Below are positions 11,402 through 19,185 of a DNA stretch of 64,000 nucleotides, piece by piece. Positions within the stretch are counted from its first letter, which is position 1; every line of letters starts with the position of its first letter. The notes under the pieces were generated by a model. That model searched no databases, was not told the DNA's origin, and was given only the letters and a program-made list of their open reading frames with translations. A program made the translations under genes and the position numbers. Origin of the DNA: Luteitalea sp. TBR-22 (lineage in GTDB: Bacteria; Acidobacteriota; Vicinamibacteria; Vicinamibacterales; Vicinamibacteraceae); NCBI RefSeq assembly GCF_016865485.1, contig NZ_AP024452.1:2750501-2814500 (forward strand). Direction: 5' to 3'.

Positions 11402-13318
11402 GTGAAGATTGCGGTCCTGCCGCCCGCGCTGGCCAACCAGATCGCCGCCGGCGAGGTGGTCGAGCGCCCGGCCTCGGTCGTCAAGGAACTCGTCGAGAAC
11501 GCGCTCGATGCCGGGGCGCGACGCGTCGCGGTCGCCATCGAGCAGGGTGGCCGCGCGCTGATCCGCGTCGAGGACGACGGCGAGGGGATGTCGCCGGAAG
11601 ACGCGGCGCTCGCCGTGCAGCGCCACGCCACCAGCAAGATCAGGGTGGCGGCCGACCTCGACGGCATCCGGACGCTGGGCTTCCGCGGCGAGGCGCTGCC
11701 CAGCATCGCGTCGGTGTCGCACTTCGCGCTGCGCACGCGGGCGCGCGGCGCGCTCACCGGCGTGGAGGTCCGCATCGACGGCGGCGATCTGCGCGGCATC
11801 CACGACATCGGCGCGCCGGAGGGCACGACGATCGAGGTGCGCGACCTGTTCTACAACCTGCCCGCGCGCCGCAAGTTCCTGAAGGCGGAATCGGCCGAGG
11901 CCGCCCAGGTCTCGCGCCTGATGACGCAACTCGCGCTCGGCGCGCCGACCATCGGCTTCCAGCTCACGAGCGGCGGCCGCACCCTGCTCGACTGTCCGCC
12001 GGCCAGCGAGGTGGCCGAGCGCTTCTACCAGATCTACCAGGCGCGCCCCGACCTCGTGGAAGTCCGCCGCGAGGGCGGCGGCATGCGCGTGCACGGCTAC
12101 ATCGCGCCGCTCGCCGAGCAGGGGCCACGGCGTGGGCCACAGAACATCTACGTCAACGGCCGCATCGTCCGCGACAAGACGATCGCGCATGCGATCCAGG
12201 CGGCTTACGCGGTCGCGACGGTCAAGGAGCGCAGCCCCGAGGTGCACCTGTTCATCGAGATCCCGCCCGAGCGGGTCGACGTGAACGTGCATCCGACCAA
12301 GGCCGAGGTGCGCTTCCTCGAACAGGGCCTGGTGCACGAGGTGCTCCGTCGGGCACTCGGCGATGCGCTCGGCGCGGGGCCCGTGCCGGAGTTGCGCCTG
12401 CAGACGCCGATTGCGCCCGCGCAGTTGCCGGCGATGCCGATGCTGCCCGGCGTCCTGCGCCCGGACCCGACCTTCCGCCAGGACCCCTGGCGGGTCGTCG
12501 CGACCGGCCAGGGGGCCTCGGGCCATGGTGCGACCGACGAGACGACCGGGCCAGCGCTCGCGACGCGTCCCGACCCGCTCGCGGCGTGGGAACACACCGC
12601 GCTGCGGCCCGCCGGCGATCCGCAAGGCGTCCCGGCGCGCGCCGACGGGCGGGTCGACGACGCGTTCACCGCGGCAATCACCGGCCTGGAGGGCGCGACG
12701 GCGGCGGTCGGCCGCGCCGAGCCGGTCGCGGGCGACGACATCCGGCCGATGAAGCCGCTCGGCCAGTTCCGGCACACGTACATCCTCGCGGTCGACCAGG
12801 ACGGCATCGCGATCGTCGACCAGCACGTGGCGCACGAGCGCGTGCTGTACGAGCGCATCCACGAGCGACTGACGCGCGGGGCGCTCCAGAGCCAGCGGTT
12901 GCTCACGCCGCTGGTCTTCGAGATGGACGCGTCGCAGGTGGCCGGCATCGAGGCGCACATGGGCGACCTCGAGCGCCTCGGCTTCGAGGTGGAGCCGTTC
13001 GGCGGCAAGTCGGTTCGCGTGTGCGCGATGCCCGCGTTGATCGGCCTGGGCGACGTCGAGCCGACGCTGCGCGCGCTCGGGCAGGACCTCGAAGGCTTCG
13101 ACAAGGCCGGCCGGGTCGACGACGTGCTCAAGCACATCGCCGCGACGATGGCGTGCCATGCGGCCGTCAAGGCCAACGACCCGCTGCCGCTCGAGAAGAT
13201 GCAGTTCATCCTCGACGAACTGCACGCGACCGCCTACTCGACGGTGTGCCCGCACGGGCGCCCGGTGCTGCTGCGCCTCACGCGGCGCGAGATCGAGAAG
13301 AACTTCCAGCGGATATAG
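11402..13318 (+). CDS. mutL: DNA mismatch repair protein MutL (endonuclease type)
   Basis: 638 residues. The GHKL ATPase N-terminal half is intact: IAAGEVVERPASVVKELVENALDAG-like motif I, DDGEGM, and GFRGEALPSIASV. A variable linker of about 100 residues follows. The C-terminal domain bears the metal-binding nuclease motif as DQHV-AH-E-RVLY-E (about residues 473-484; usual fourth residue is Ala), plus ACH near 583 and CPHGRP near 616. It therefore probably nicks DNA itself in a MutH-independent pathway. Start GTG 11402 follows corA by one base. An inserted IS element lies just downstream. Confidence 0.96.
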   Translation: MKIAVLPPALANQIAAGEVVERPASVVKELVENALDAGARRVAVAIEQGGRALIRVEDDGEGMSPEDAALAVQRHATSKIRVAADLDGIRTLGFRGEALPSIASVSHFALRTRARGALTGVEVRIDGGDLRGIHDIGAPEGTTIEVRDLFYNLPARRKFLKAESAEAAQVSRLMTQLALGAPTIGFQLTSGGRTLLDCPPASEVAERFYQIYQARPDLVEVRREGGGMRVHGYIAPLAEQGPRRGPQNIYVNGRIVRDKTIAHAIQAAYAVATVKERSPEVHLFIEIPPERVDVNVHPTKAEVRFLEQGLVHEVLRRALGDALGAGPVPELRLQTPIAPAQLPAMPMLPGVLRPDPTFRQDPWRVVATGQGASGHGATDETTGPALATRPDPLAAWEHTALRPAGDPQGVPARADGRVDDAFTAAITGLEGATAAVGRAEPVAGDDIRPMKPLGQFRHTYILAVDQDGIAIVDQHVAHERVLYERIHERLTRGALQSQRLLTPLVFEMDASQVAGIEAHMGDLERLGFEVEPFGGKSVRVCAMPALIGLGDVEPTLRALGQDLEGFDKAGRVDDVLKHIAATMACHAAVKANDPLPLEKMQFILDELHATAYSTVCPHGRPVLLRLTRREIEKNFQRI

Positions 13319-13323
13319 AGCCC

Positions 13324-13355
13324 GGGAGTCGGGAGTCGGGAATCGGGAACCGGGA
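13324..13355. repeat. Heptamer repeat array GGGAGTC/GGGAATC
   Basis: Five consecutive 7-base units: GGGAGTC twice, GGGAATC, GGGAACC, GGGAGGT. The same unit occurs at 46650-46717 and, inverted, at 16195-16225. It lies between mutL and the IS element; a hairpin-forming stretch (13368-13373 with 13403-13408) separates it from the IS end. Confidence 0.75.
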
Positions 13356-13501
13356 GGTAGGGCGGGGGTGTCCTCACCCCGCCGTTGGCCGCCGGCGCGG
13401 TGGGACACAGATTGGATGAAGTGGCTGGCCCCCGCGAGCTGACGGGAGGCCCGTCGCTCACACTGACACGTGCTCGAGGCACACAGTGAGAGGAGCCAGC
13501 C

Positions 13502-14521
13502 ATGGACCATGTTGCAATCGATCTCGGCGGAAGGGAATCCCAGATTTGCGTGCGGCGGCCCGACGGGACCGTCGTCGAGGAGCGGCGGCTGCGGACGCAC
13601 GAGGTGCCGCGGTACCTGGGCGAGCGGCCCGGCAGCCGAGTGATTGTCGAGACGTGCAGTGAGGCCTTCTGGGTGGCCGACGCGGCACGGGCGGCCGGGC
13701 ATGAGGTGCGGGTGGTGCCGGCGACCCTGGCGCCGACCCTGGGCGTGGGGGCGCGCCGGATGAAGACGGACCGGCGTGATGCGCAGGTGCTCAGCGAGGT
13801 GTCCTGCCGCATCGACCTGCCGTCGGTGCATATCCCGAGCGCCGAGGCGCGGGCGGCCAAGACGCTCTGCGGCATGCGCGACGGGCTGGTGCGCAGTCGC
13901 ACGCTCCTGCTCAATACCGTGCGCGGCTGGCTGCGGACGCAGGGCCGCCGGCTGGCGAGTGGCAGCGTGCACACCTTCGGGGCGCGCGTCCGCGCCGCGG
14001 TAGGCGAGCCCCTCCCGAGCTACGTGGCCCGGCAGCTGCAGCTGCTGGAGCACCTGCATGCCGCCATCGCGGACGCCGACCGCGAGGTGACGGCCTGGGC
14101 CACGGGCGACCCGGTCGCGCGCCGCTTGCTGACGGTCCCCGGAGTCGGCCCGGTGACCGCCGTGCGGTTTGTGGCGGCGCTCGACGACCACACGCGCTTC
14201 GACGGCGCGCACGCGGTGGAGGCGTATGTCGGGCTGGTGCCCGGCCAGGACTCGAGTGGCGCGCGGACGCGTCACCTGGGGATTACCAAAGCGGGGAGCC
14301 GCAGCCTGCGCTGGTGCCTCGTCCAGGCCGCGCACTGCGCGAAACGGACGCTGAAGCCGGGGCCGCTCCGCGACTGGGTCGACGCCGTGCAGCACCGGCG
14401 CGGGCGCCAGGTCGCCGTCGTGGCCTTGGCGCGCAAGTTGACCGGCATCCTGTATGCGATCTGGCGGGATGGCACCCGCTTCGACCCGCACCGGACCAAC
14501 GCCGCGCCGCTGGCCGGGTAA
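13502..14521 (+). CDS. IS110/IS1111-family DEDD transposase
   Basis: 339 residues, full length for the family. The N-terminal RuvC-like DEDD domain starts AIDLGGRESQ, with VIVETCSEA and the acidic KTDRRDAQ motif at about 90-97. A helical linker follows, then the Transposase_20 domain: LLTVPGVGPVTA at about 208, YVGLVPGQDSSG (which should hold the catalytic serine) and GITKAGSRSLRWCLVQAA. No frameshift or stop is seen, so the protein could be active. Members of this family are guided by an element-encoded RNA that pairs with both donor and target DNA. ATG 13502 is preceded by AGAGGAG. Confidence 0.93.
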   Translation: MDHVAIDLGGRESQICVRRPDGTVVEERRLRTHEVPRYLGERPGSRVIVETCSEAFWVADAARAAGHEVRVVPATLAPTLGVGARRMKTDRRDAQVLSEVSCRIDLPSVHIPSAEARAAKTLCGMRDGLVRSRTLLLNTVRGWLRTQGRRLASGSVHTFGARVRAAVGEPLPSYVARQLQLLEHLHAAIADADREVTAWATGDPVARRLLTVPGVGPVTAVRFVAALDDHTRFDGAHAVEAYVGLVPGQDSSGARTRHLGITKAGSRSLRWCLVQAAHCAKRTLKPGPLRDWVDAVQHRRGRQVAVVALARKLTGILYAIWRDGTRFDPHRTNAAPLAG

Positions 14522-14584
14522 CCGCGCCACGGCGGCACCGCCCTGCTGGGGTCGGCTGCCACGCGCGGGTGATCGCGAGTAGGG

Positions 14585-14740
14585 CGGTTCTGGCGCCTTC
14601 GGGCGACCACGAGGAACCGATGTGCGACCCCGCCCCGCAGCAACCTAGTGCGCCCCTGAGCGCGAATACTCGACTGGAGCAGCCCGATCCCCCGAGGCAG
14701 GACCGATGTATCCCCCCGCGCGGGGGCCTGCGCCCCCGCG
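14585..14740 (+). ncRNA. Candidate bridge/seek RNA region of the IS1111-type element
   Basis: The 243 bases between the transposase stop and the right inverted repeat hold no credible gene but fold well locally. Bases 14585-14590 (CGGTTC) pair with 14614-14619. Inside them TGG pairs with CCA, and CGCC-TTCG-GGCG (14594-14605) forms a UUCG-capped stem. A second hairpin uses 14719-14727 with 14732-14740, competing with the palindrome 14714-14725. In IS1111-type elements the guide RNA is known to map downstream of the transposase, so this position fits. RNA boundaries, strand and guide loops are inferred, not demonstrated. Confidence 0.5.
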
Positions 14741-14802
14741 ACGGGACTGATCTGCCCTTGACCCGGCCAGCCACTTCATACTCGCGCCCTACCCGGGGAC
14801 GC

Positions 14803-16173
14803 TCACGCACCTGGCGTGCGGCGCTTCTTCTTGATCTCCCGCCATCCTTCGAGGCGGCGGGTGAGCTCCTTCTCGAAGCCGCGATCGGTCGGCCTGTAGA
14901 ACTGCCGCCCCTGGAGGGCCGGTGGCAGGCAGTCCATGCCCGTCACCGCGTCGGCGGCGTCGTGCGCGTACTGGTACCCCTTGCCGTAGTCGAGCTGCTT
15001 CATCAGGCGCGTCGGGGCGTTGCGCAGGTGCAGCGGGACCGGCTCGGCTTCGTCGCGGCGGGCCGCCTCGGCGGCCTCGTTGTACGCGGCGTAGACGGCG
15101 TTGCTCTTGGGCGCCGTCGCCAGGTAGACGGCCGCCTGCGCCAGCGCCGTGTTGGCCTCGGGCATGCCCAGCAGGTGCGCGGCCTGTTGCGCGGCGATCG
15201 AGACGACCAGTGCCTGCGGGTCGGCGTTGCCGACGTCCTCCGAGGCGAAGCGCACGAGCCGCCGCGCGACGTACATCAGGTCCTCGCCCGACTCCAGCAT
15301 CCGCGCCAGCCAGTACACGGCGGCATCGGGATCGCTGTTGCGCAGCGACTTGTGGAACGCCGAGATGAGGTTGAAGTGCTCCTCGCCGGACTTGTCGTAG
15401 CGCAGCGTGCGCCGTGAGACGAGCGGCTGCAGGTGCTCGCGCGTGAGCACGCGTGGCTCCGCCTCGGGGACGACGCTGACGGCGAGCTCGAGCAGGTTGA
15501 GCGCGCTGCGCGCGTCGCCGTTGGCGTGCACGGCGATCGCCTGCAGCACGCCCTCCTCGACGTCGACGCCGCTGGCGCCGAGGCCGCGATCGGTGTCGCG
15601 CAGGGCCCGCTCGAGAATCGTGACGACCGCCTCCGGGGTGAGCGACTGCAGGACGAACACCTTGGACCGCGACAGCAACGCGGCGTTGACCTCGAACGAC
15701 GGGTTCTCCGTTGTCGCGCCGATCAGCACGATGTCGCCGGCCTCGACGTGCGGCAGGAACGCGTCCTGCTGGGCGCGGTTGAAGCGGTGGATCTCGTCGA
15801 TGAAGACGACGGTGCGGGCGCCGTCGCGTTGCCGCGCGGCGGCGGCATCGACCATCACCTGCTTGACGTCCTTGACGCCCGAGAGCACGGCGCTGAAGGC
15901 CACGTAGCGCGCCGCGGTGGCCTGGGCGATGGCCCGTGCGAGCGTCGTCTTGCCGGTGCCCGGCGGGCCCCAGAGGATCACCGACTGCAGCACGTCGCGA
16001 TCGATGGCCTCGCGCAGCGGTCGGCCCGGCGCGAGCAGGGATTGCTGGCCGACGATCTCGTCGATCGTGCGGGGCCGCATGCGGTCGGCCAGCGGGACGT
16101 GCCCGGAGGGGCGGGGCGCCGTGCCACCGTCGGCGTCGGAGGGCGGTGGACCGAACAGCGACGGCTCGCTCAT
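14803..16173 (-). CDS. rarA: Replication-associated recombination protein A (RarA/MgsA AAA+ ATPase)
   Basis: 456 residues. RarA is a clamp-loader-like AAA+ ATPase that acts at stalled replication forks. The sequence shows LADRMRPRTIDEIVGQ, Walker A GPPGTGKTT at about residue 70, Walker B VVFIDEIHRF, sensor 1 GATTENPSFE, and the family-specific C-terminal stretch YDKSGEEHFNLISAFHKS. Start ATG at 16173 (MSEPSLFG) overlaps the stop of the upstream methyltransferase by four bases (ATGA), so the pair is translationally coupled. The IS element ends just past its stop codon. Confidence 0.95.
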   Translation of the reverse strand: MSEPSLFGPPPSDADGGTAPRPSGHVPLADRMRPRTIDEIVGQQSLLAPGRPLREAIDRDVLQSVILWGPPGTGKTTLARAIAQATAARYVAFSAVLSGVKDVKQVMVDAAAARQRDGARTVVFIDEIHRFNRAQQDAFLPHVEAGDIVLIGATTENPSFEVNAALLSRSKVFVLQSLTPEAVVTILERALRDTDRGLGASGVDVEEGVLQAIAVHANGDARSALNLLELAVSVVPEAEPRVLTREHLQPLVSRRTLRYDKSGEEHFNLISAFHKSLRNSDPDAAVYWLARMLESGEDLMYVARRLVRFASEDVGNADPQALVVSIAAQQAAHLLGMPEANTALAQAAVYLATAPKSNAVYAAYNEAAEAARRDEAEPVPLHLRNAPTRLMKQLDYGKGYQYAHDAADAVTGMDCLPPALQGRQFYRPTDRGFEKELTRRLEGWREIKKKRRTPGA

Positions 16174-17009
16174 GCCTGCCCCGCGCCGATCCGCGATTCC
16201 CGATTCCCGAGTGCCGACTCCCGACGTTGTCGCGCCACCTCGAACAGCACGAGGCTCGTGGCGACGGCGACGTTGAGCGACTCGACGGGGGCGCGCATCG
16301 GGATGCGCAGACGCAGGTCGGCCTCGCGGAGCAGATCGGCAGGAAGCCCCGCGCCTTCCGAGCCGGCGCACACCGCCAGGGGGCCGGTGAGGTCGGCGGC
16401 GTACAGGTCCTGCGTGGCGCGCGCGTCGAGGGCCACCAGGCGCAGGCCGGCGGCGCGCAGGGCGTCGGCCGCGTGCCGCACCGAGGCCTCGCGTGCCACC
16501 GGCAGGCGCAGGGCGCTGCCCATCGAGCCGCGCAACGCCTTCCATCCGAGCGGGTGCGCGCTGCTGCCGGCGGCGAGCACGCCGGTGGCGCCAGCCGCCT
16601 CGCTGCTGCGCACGAGCGCGCCGAGGTTGCCCGGATCCTGGACGTCGATTGCCATGGTGACCAGTGCCGGCGACGGGGCGAGGAGTTCGCCGGGCGACCG
16701 CAGGACGAGGGAAGCGAGCGCGAGGACGCCGGCCGGCGTGCGCGTGGGACTCGCCGCGTCGAGCACGGCCGGGGTCACCGGCTGCACGCCGACGCCGCGC
16801 GCGGCAGCCTGCCGCGTCAGGGCCGCGATCTCGGAGCGAGCCTCGGCGCCCTCGGCGACCAGGACCAGCGACACGGCAAGCCCGCCAGCGAGGGCTTCGC
16901 CGACCAGATGGGGACCGTCGAGCAGGACGTCGTCGCCGTGGCCGTCGGCGGCGTCGCGGCAGCGAGCGACGAGCGGATGGCGACGGCTGGTGATCGTGGA
17001 ATCGGGCAT
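16170..17009 (-). CDS. SpoU/TrmH-family RNA 2'-O-methyltransferase with a repeat-derived C-terminal tail
   Basis: 279 residues. It is a SAM-dependent ribose methyltransferase of rRNA or tRNA with the trefoil-knot fold. Motif 1 is DPGNLGALVRSSEAAGA near residue 125; motifs 2 and 3 are AVCAGSEGAGLP and IPMRAPVESLNVAVA near 220-255. The N-terminal 100 residues look like the SpoU substrate-binding domain. Homology should end at about VLFEVARQR; the last 18 residues (ESALGNRESRIG and a few more) are encoded by the inverted GGGAATC-type repeat at 16195-16225. Start ATG 17009 is followed by a helical N terminus. The exact RNA target is unknown. Confidence 0.9.
   Translation of the reverse strand: MPDSTITSRRHPLVARCRDAADGHGDDVLLDGPHLVGEALAGGLAVSLVLVAEGAEARSEIAALTRQAAARGVGVQPVTPAVLDAASPTRTPAGVLALASLVLRSPGELLAPSPALVTMAIDVQDPGNLGALVRSSEAAGATGVLAAGSSAHPLGWKALRGSMGSALRLPVAREASVRHAADALRAAGLRLVALDARATQDLYAADLTGPLAVCAGSEGAGLPADLLREADLRLRIPMRAPVESLNVAVATSLVLFEVARQRRESALGNRESRIGAGQA
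16195..16225. repeat. GGGAATC-type repeat inside the methyltransferase 3' end
   Basis: GATTCCC twice, GAGTGCC and GACTCCC in succession, which is the reverse complement of the GGGAGTC/GGGAATC arrays at 13324 and 46650. It lies within the open frame of the methyltransferase and supplies its C-terminal tail. Confidence 0.75.
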
Positions 17010-17136
17010 GGTCGCGCGGGACGGCCGCGCAGAACCCCTATGGTAAGATTTCCCGGTCGTTGGCCCAATACACGCGGTCACGCCGGCACAATCGGGTGCT
17101 CGCGTCGGACCGCGTCGTGCCAGCGCTGGAACGCCC

Positions 17137-17610
17137 GTGGCCCTGGAAGTCAAAGCGCAACTGCTGAGGAAGTTCGAGGACGAGATCTCTGCCCTTGACC
17201 GCGAGCTCAAGACCGAGCTCCCCAAGGAGATCCAGCGTGCGCGCGAGCTCGGCGACCTTCGGGAGAACGCCGAGTACCAGGCGGCCAAGGAGCGGCAGTC
17301 CTTCCTGCAGGCACGCATCGGCATGCTGAAGAAGCGCATGGCCGACATCTCGTTGATGAACCTCGACCGTCTCCCGCACGGGAAGGTGGCGTTCGGGTCG
17401 ACGGTCACGCTGCGCGAAGAGGGCGGCGGCACGATCACCTACCAGCTCGTCATGCCCGAGGACGCGGATGGGGCCAAGGGGCTCATCTCGACGGCCTCGC
17501 CGATCGGCCGCGCCCTGCTCGGCAAGCAAGAGGGCGACGAGGTCACCGTGCCCACCCCCAATGGCCAGCGTGTCTTCGAGCTCGTCAAGCTCGCCACCAT
17601 TCACGACTAG
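17137..17610 (+). CDS. greA: Transcription elongation factor GreA
   Basis: 157 residues, the standard length. GreA inserts its coiled coil into the RNA polymerase secondary channel and stimulates transcript cleavage at backtracked sites. The N-terminal coiled coil has the catalytic tip DLRENAEY (about 43-50) with both acidic residues. The C-terminal FKBP-like domain follows, with the usual SPIGRALLGKQEGDEV motif. Start GTG 17137. It is divergent from the TrmH-type gene; a TATGGTAAGAT stretch about 100 bases upstream could contain its -10 box, but this is weak. Confidence 0.96.
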   Translation: MALEVKAQLLRKFEDEISALDRELKTELPKEIQRARELGDLRENAEYQAAKERQSFLQARIGMLKKRMADISLMNLDRLPHGKVAFGSTVTLREEGGGTITYQLVMPEDADGAKGLISTASPIGRALLGKQEGDEVTVPTPNGQRVFELVKLATIHD

Positions 17611-19060
17611 CGAGCCCGGCGCCGCCTCCGCGCCGGGATCGCCCTACGCGCCGCGGCTGCGTACTGCACTGGTGTTCACCGGCACCGGCTCGGCCGGGGC
17701 CTACCACGCCGGCGTCATGCAGGCGCTCGCCGAGGCCGGCGTCAAGGTCGACCTGGTGGCGGGGCGTGGCATGGGCGCCGCCAGCGCCATGCTGGCCGCC
17801 CTGGACGGCGGTGCCCGGTTGTGGCAACCGTCCGGCGCCTGGAGTGGGGGGCGCGCCGCGCGGTTGTATCCGTGGCGGCTGTCGTGGCGCGTCGTCGGCT
17901 GGGCGCTGGCCCTCTGCTTCCTGGTGCTGGCAGTCCCGGTGCTGGTGCAGGTGGTCGCCGCGCTGCTGTACCCGCTGGCGTACGCCGTGCAACTGAGCGG
18001 CCTCGACCGGGACGGGCGGATCGCCGCCGTGTTCGTCGGCGCCATCGCGGCCACCTTCGATCACACCCTGTTTGCCAGCGTCATCCCGCGCGTGGCCGTC
18101 CTGTCGCTGCTGTTTGCCGGGTTGTTCCTGGTGGGCGAATATGTGCTCCGAGTCCGCAGCCGCGGCCGTCGGCGCGTCGAGGGGCGGCCATGGTGGGTGG
18201 CCCTCGGGGCGCCGCTCGACGGCCAGCAGGCCTTCACCCACTTCGCGCAGGCGCTCTGGACGGGCCCGGCCGCCGGCGGTGCGCAGGCGCGCGATGCCCG
18301 GGCGCTGAGCCGACGCTACGTCGAGATGATCGGCGAGGGCCTCGGGCAGCCGGGCTCGGCTGAACTGCTGCTGGTCGTGCACGACCTCGACACGCGGCGC
18401 GACCTCGTGTTCGCCGCGCTGCAGGATTCGTGGCGCCGGCGCTTCTTCGCCGAGGACACCGCTGGCGTGCGCGCGACCGAGGTGATCGACCTGCTGGGCG
18501 CCGGTCGCGACCTCGCGATGGACGGCCTGCGCGCCGCCCTGGCCGTGCCGCTGGCGGCCGAACCGCACGCGTTGACCTTTCCGATCGACGGCGCCTGGCG
18601 TGGCGAGACCCACCTGGTGGCCGATCGGCCGGAGTCGCTGGTTCGCCTGCTCGAGGAAGTGTCGGCCGCCGGTGCCGAGCAGGTCATCCTCGTGAGCGCG
18701 GCCTCGCCCCTGCCGGGGCCGCATGCGCTGTCGGCGCGCCGTGCCGATCCCCGCGCCTGGTTGGGGCAGGCCATCGCGGGCCACGAGAGCGCGAGCGTGC
18801 GCGACGCGGCCACCGCGTTCTTCGATCGCTTCACGAGCGTGTACCACGTGCAGCCGGCGCACAATCCGCTCGGCCCCTTCGACCTCGCCGGCGCGCACGA
18901 CGCGCGCTCGGATCGACGCGCCGCCCTGTCGGAACTGGTGCGGCGCGGCTACGACGATGCGTACGCGCAGTTCATCGTGCCGATCGTCGGCGGCAGCGCC
19001 GAGGCCATCGAGACGCCGCCGGCGCCCGCTCCCATCGTGGACGACCTGCCGCTCACATAG
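17561..19060 (+). CDS. Patatin-like membrane protein lacking the catalytic serine motif
   Basis: About 499 residues. The fold resembles patatin phospholipases: an oxyanion-type loop GTGSAGAYHAGVMQAL begins about residue 42, and a DGAWRGETHLVADRP stretch at about 340 corresponds to the DG region. The nucleophile elbow GxSxG is replaced by GRGMG, so Ser is absent and lipase activity is doubtful. Two or three hydrophobic segments (about residues 110-200) are inserted in the catalytic domain. The start is uncertain: ATG 17561 overlaps greA by 50 bases; the next in-frame start, GTG 17672, would cut off the first beta strand. Function unknown. Confidence 0.7.
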   Translation: MASVSSSSSSSPPFTTSEPGAASAPGSPYAPRLRTALVFTGTGSAGAYHAGVMQALAEAGVKVDLVAGRGMGAASAMLAALDGGARLWQPSGAWSGGRAARLYPWRLSWRVVGWALALCFLVLAVPVLVQVVAALLYPLAYAVQLSGLDRDGRIAAVFVGAIAATFDHTLFASVIPRVAVLSLLFAGLFLVGEYVLRVRSRGRRRVEGRPWWVALGAPLDGQQAFTHFAQALWTGPAAGGAQARDARALSRRYVEMIGEGLGQPGSAELLLVVHDLDTRRDLVFAALQDSWRRRFFAEDTAGVRATEVIDLLGAGRDLAMDGLRAALAVPLAAEPHALTFPIDGAWRGETHLVADRPESLVRLLEEVSAAGAEQVILVSAASPLPGPHALSARRADPRAWLGQAIAGHESASVRDAATAFFDRFTSVYHVQPAHNPLGPFDLAGAHDARSDRRAALSELVRRGYDDAYAQFIVPIVGGSAEAIETPPAPAPIVDDLPLT

Positions 19061-19067
19061 TCAATTG

Positions 19068-19172
19068 CAGAAGTTCAGGAATTTCAGAATTGCCAGAACC
19101 ACTTCAGGCCTCGACGCTCTACTGAAGGTGATGCAATTCTCCAATTCTGAAATTCTGAAATTCTAAAGTTCC
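19068..19172. repeat. AT-rich inverted-arm repeat before the PLP enzyme gene
   Basis: The left arm (19068-19094) and right arm (19141-19172) are imperfect tandem AATTCTGA-type arrays in opposite orientation, with a perfect 13-base inverted match (19079-19091 with 19143-19155). The core of about 46 bases has normal composition. The arms stand out strongly from the GC-rich surroundings. Confidence 0.75.
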
Positions 19173-19185
19173 GGAGCTCCTGACC

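Larger units (their letters stand above)
13416..14779 (+). mobile_element. IS110-family element, IS1111 type, with 15-bp subterminal inverted repeats
   Basis: A perfect 15-base inverted repeat (ATGAAGTGGCTGGCC at 13416-13430; its complement at 14765-14779) brackets an IS110-type transposase gene. Long perfect inverted repeats of this kind are characteristic of the IS1111 branch; classical IS110 members lack them. In that branch the repeats are subterminal, so the true ends probably extend a few bases beyond these coordinates. The left non-coding part is 71 bases and the right one 243 bases. The element lies between mutL and the end of rarA, disrupting no obvious gene. Confidence 0.88.

Noticed and set aside
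13324-13355. Possible CRISPR array
   Set aside because: Units are contiguous 7-base repeats without spacers, so this is a simple tandem array.
13416-13501. Guide RNA in the left end of the IS element
   Set aside because: The left non-coding part is only 71 bases, and the inverted repeats place the element in the branch whose guide RNA lies downstream.
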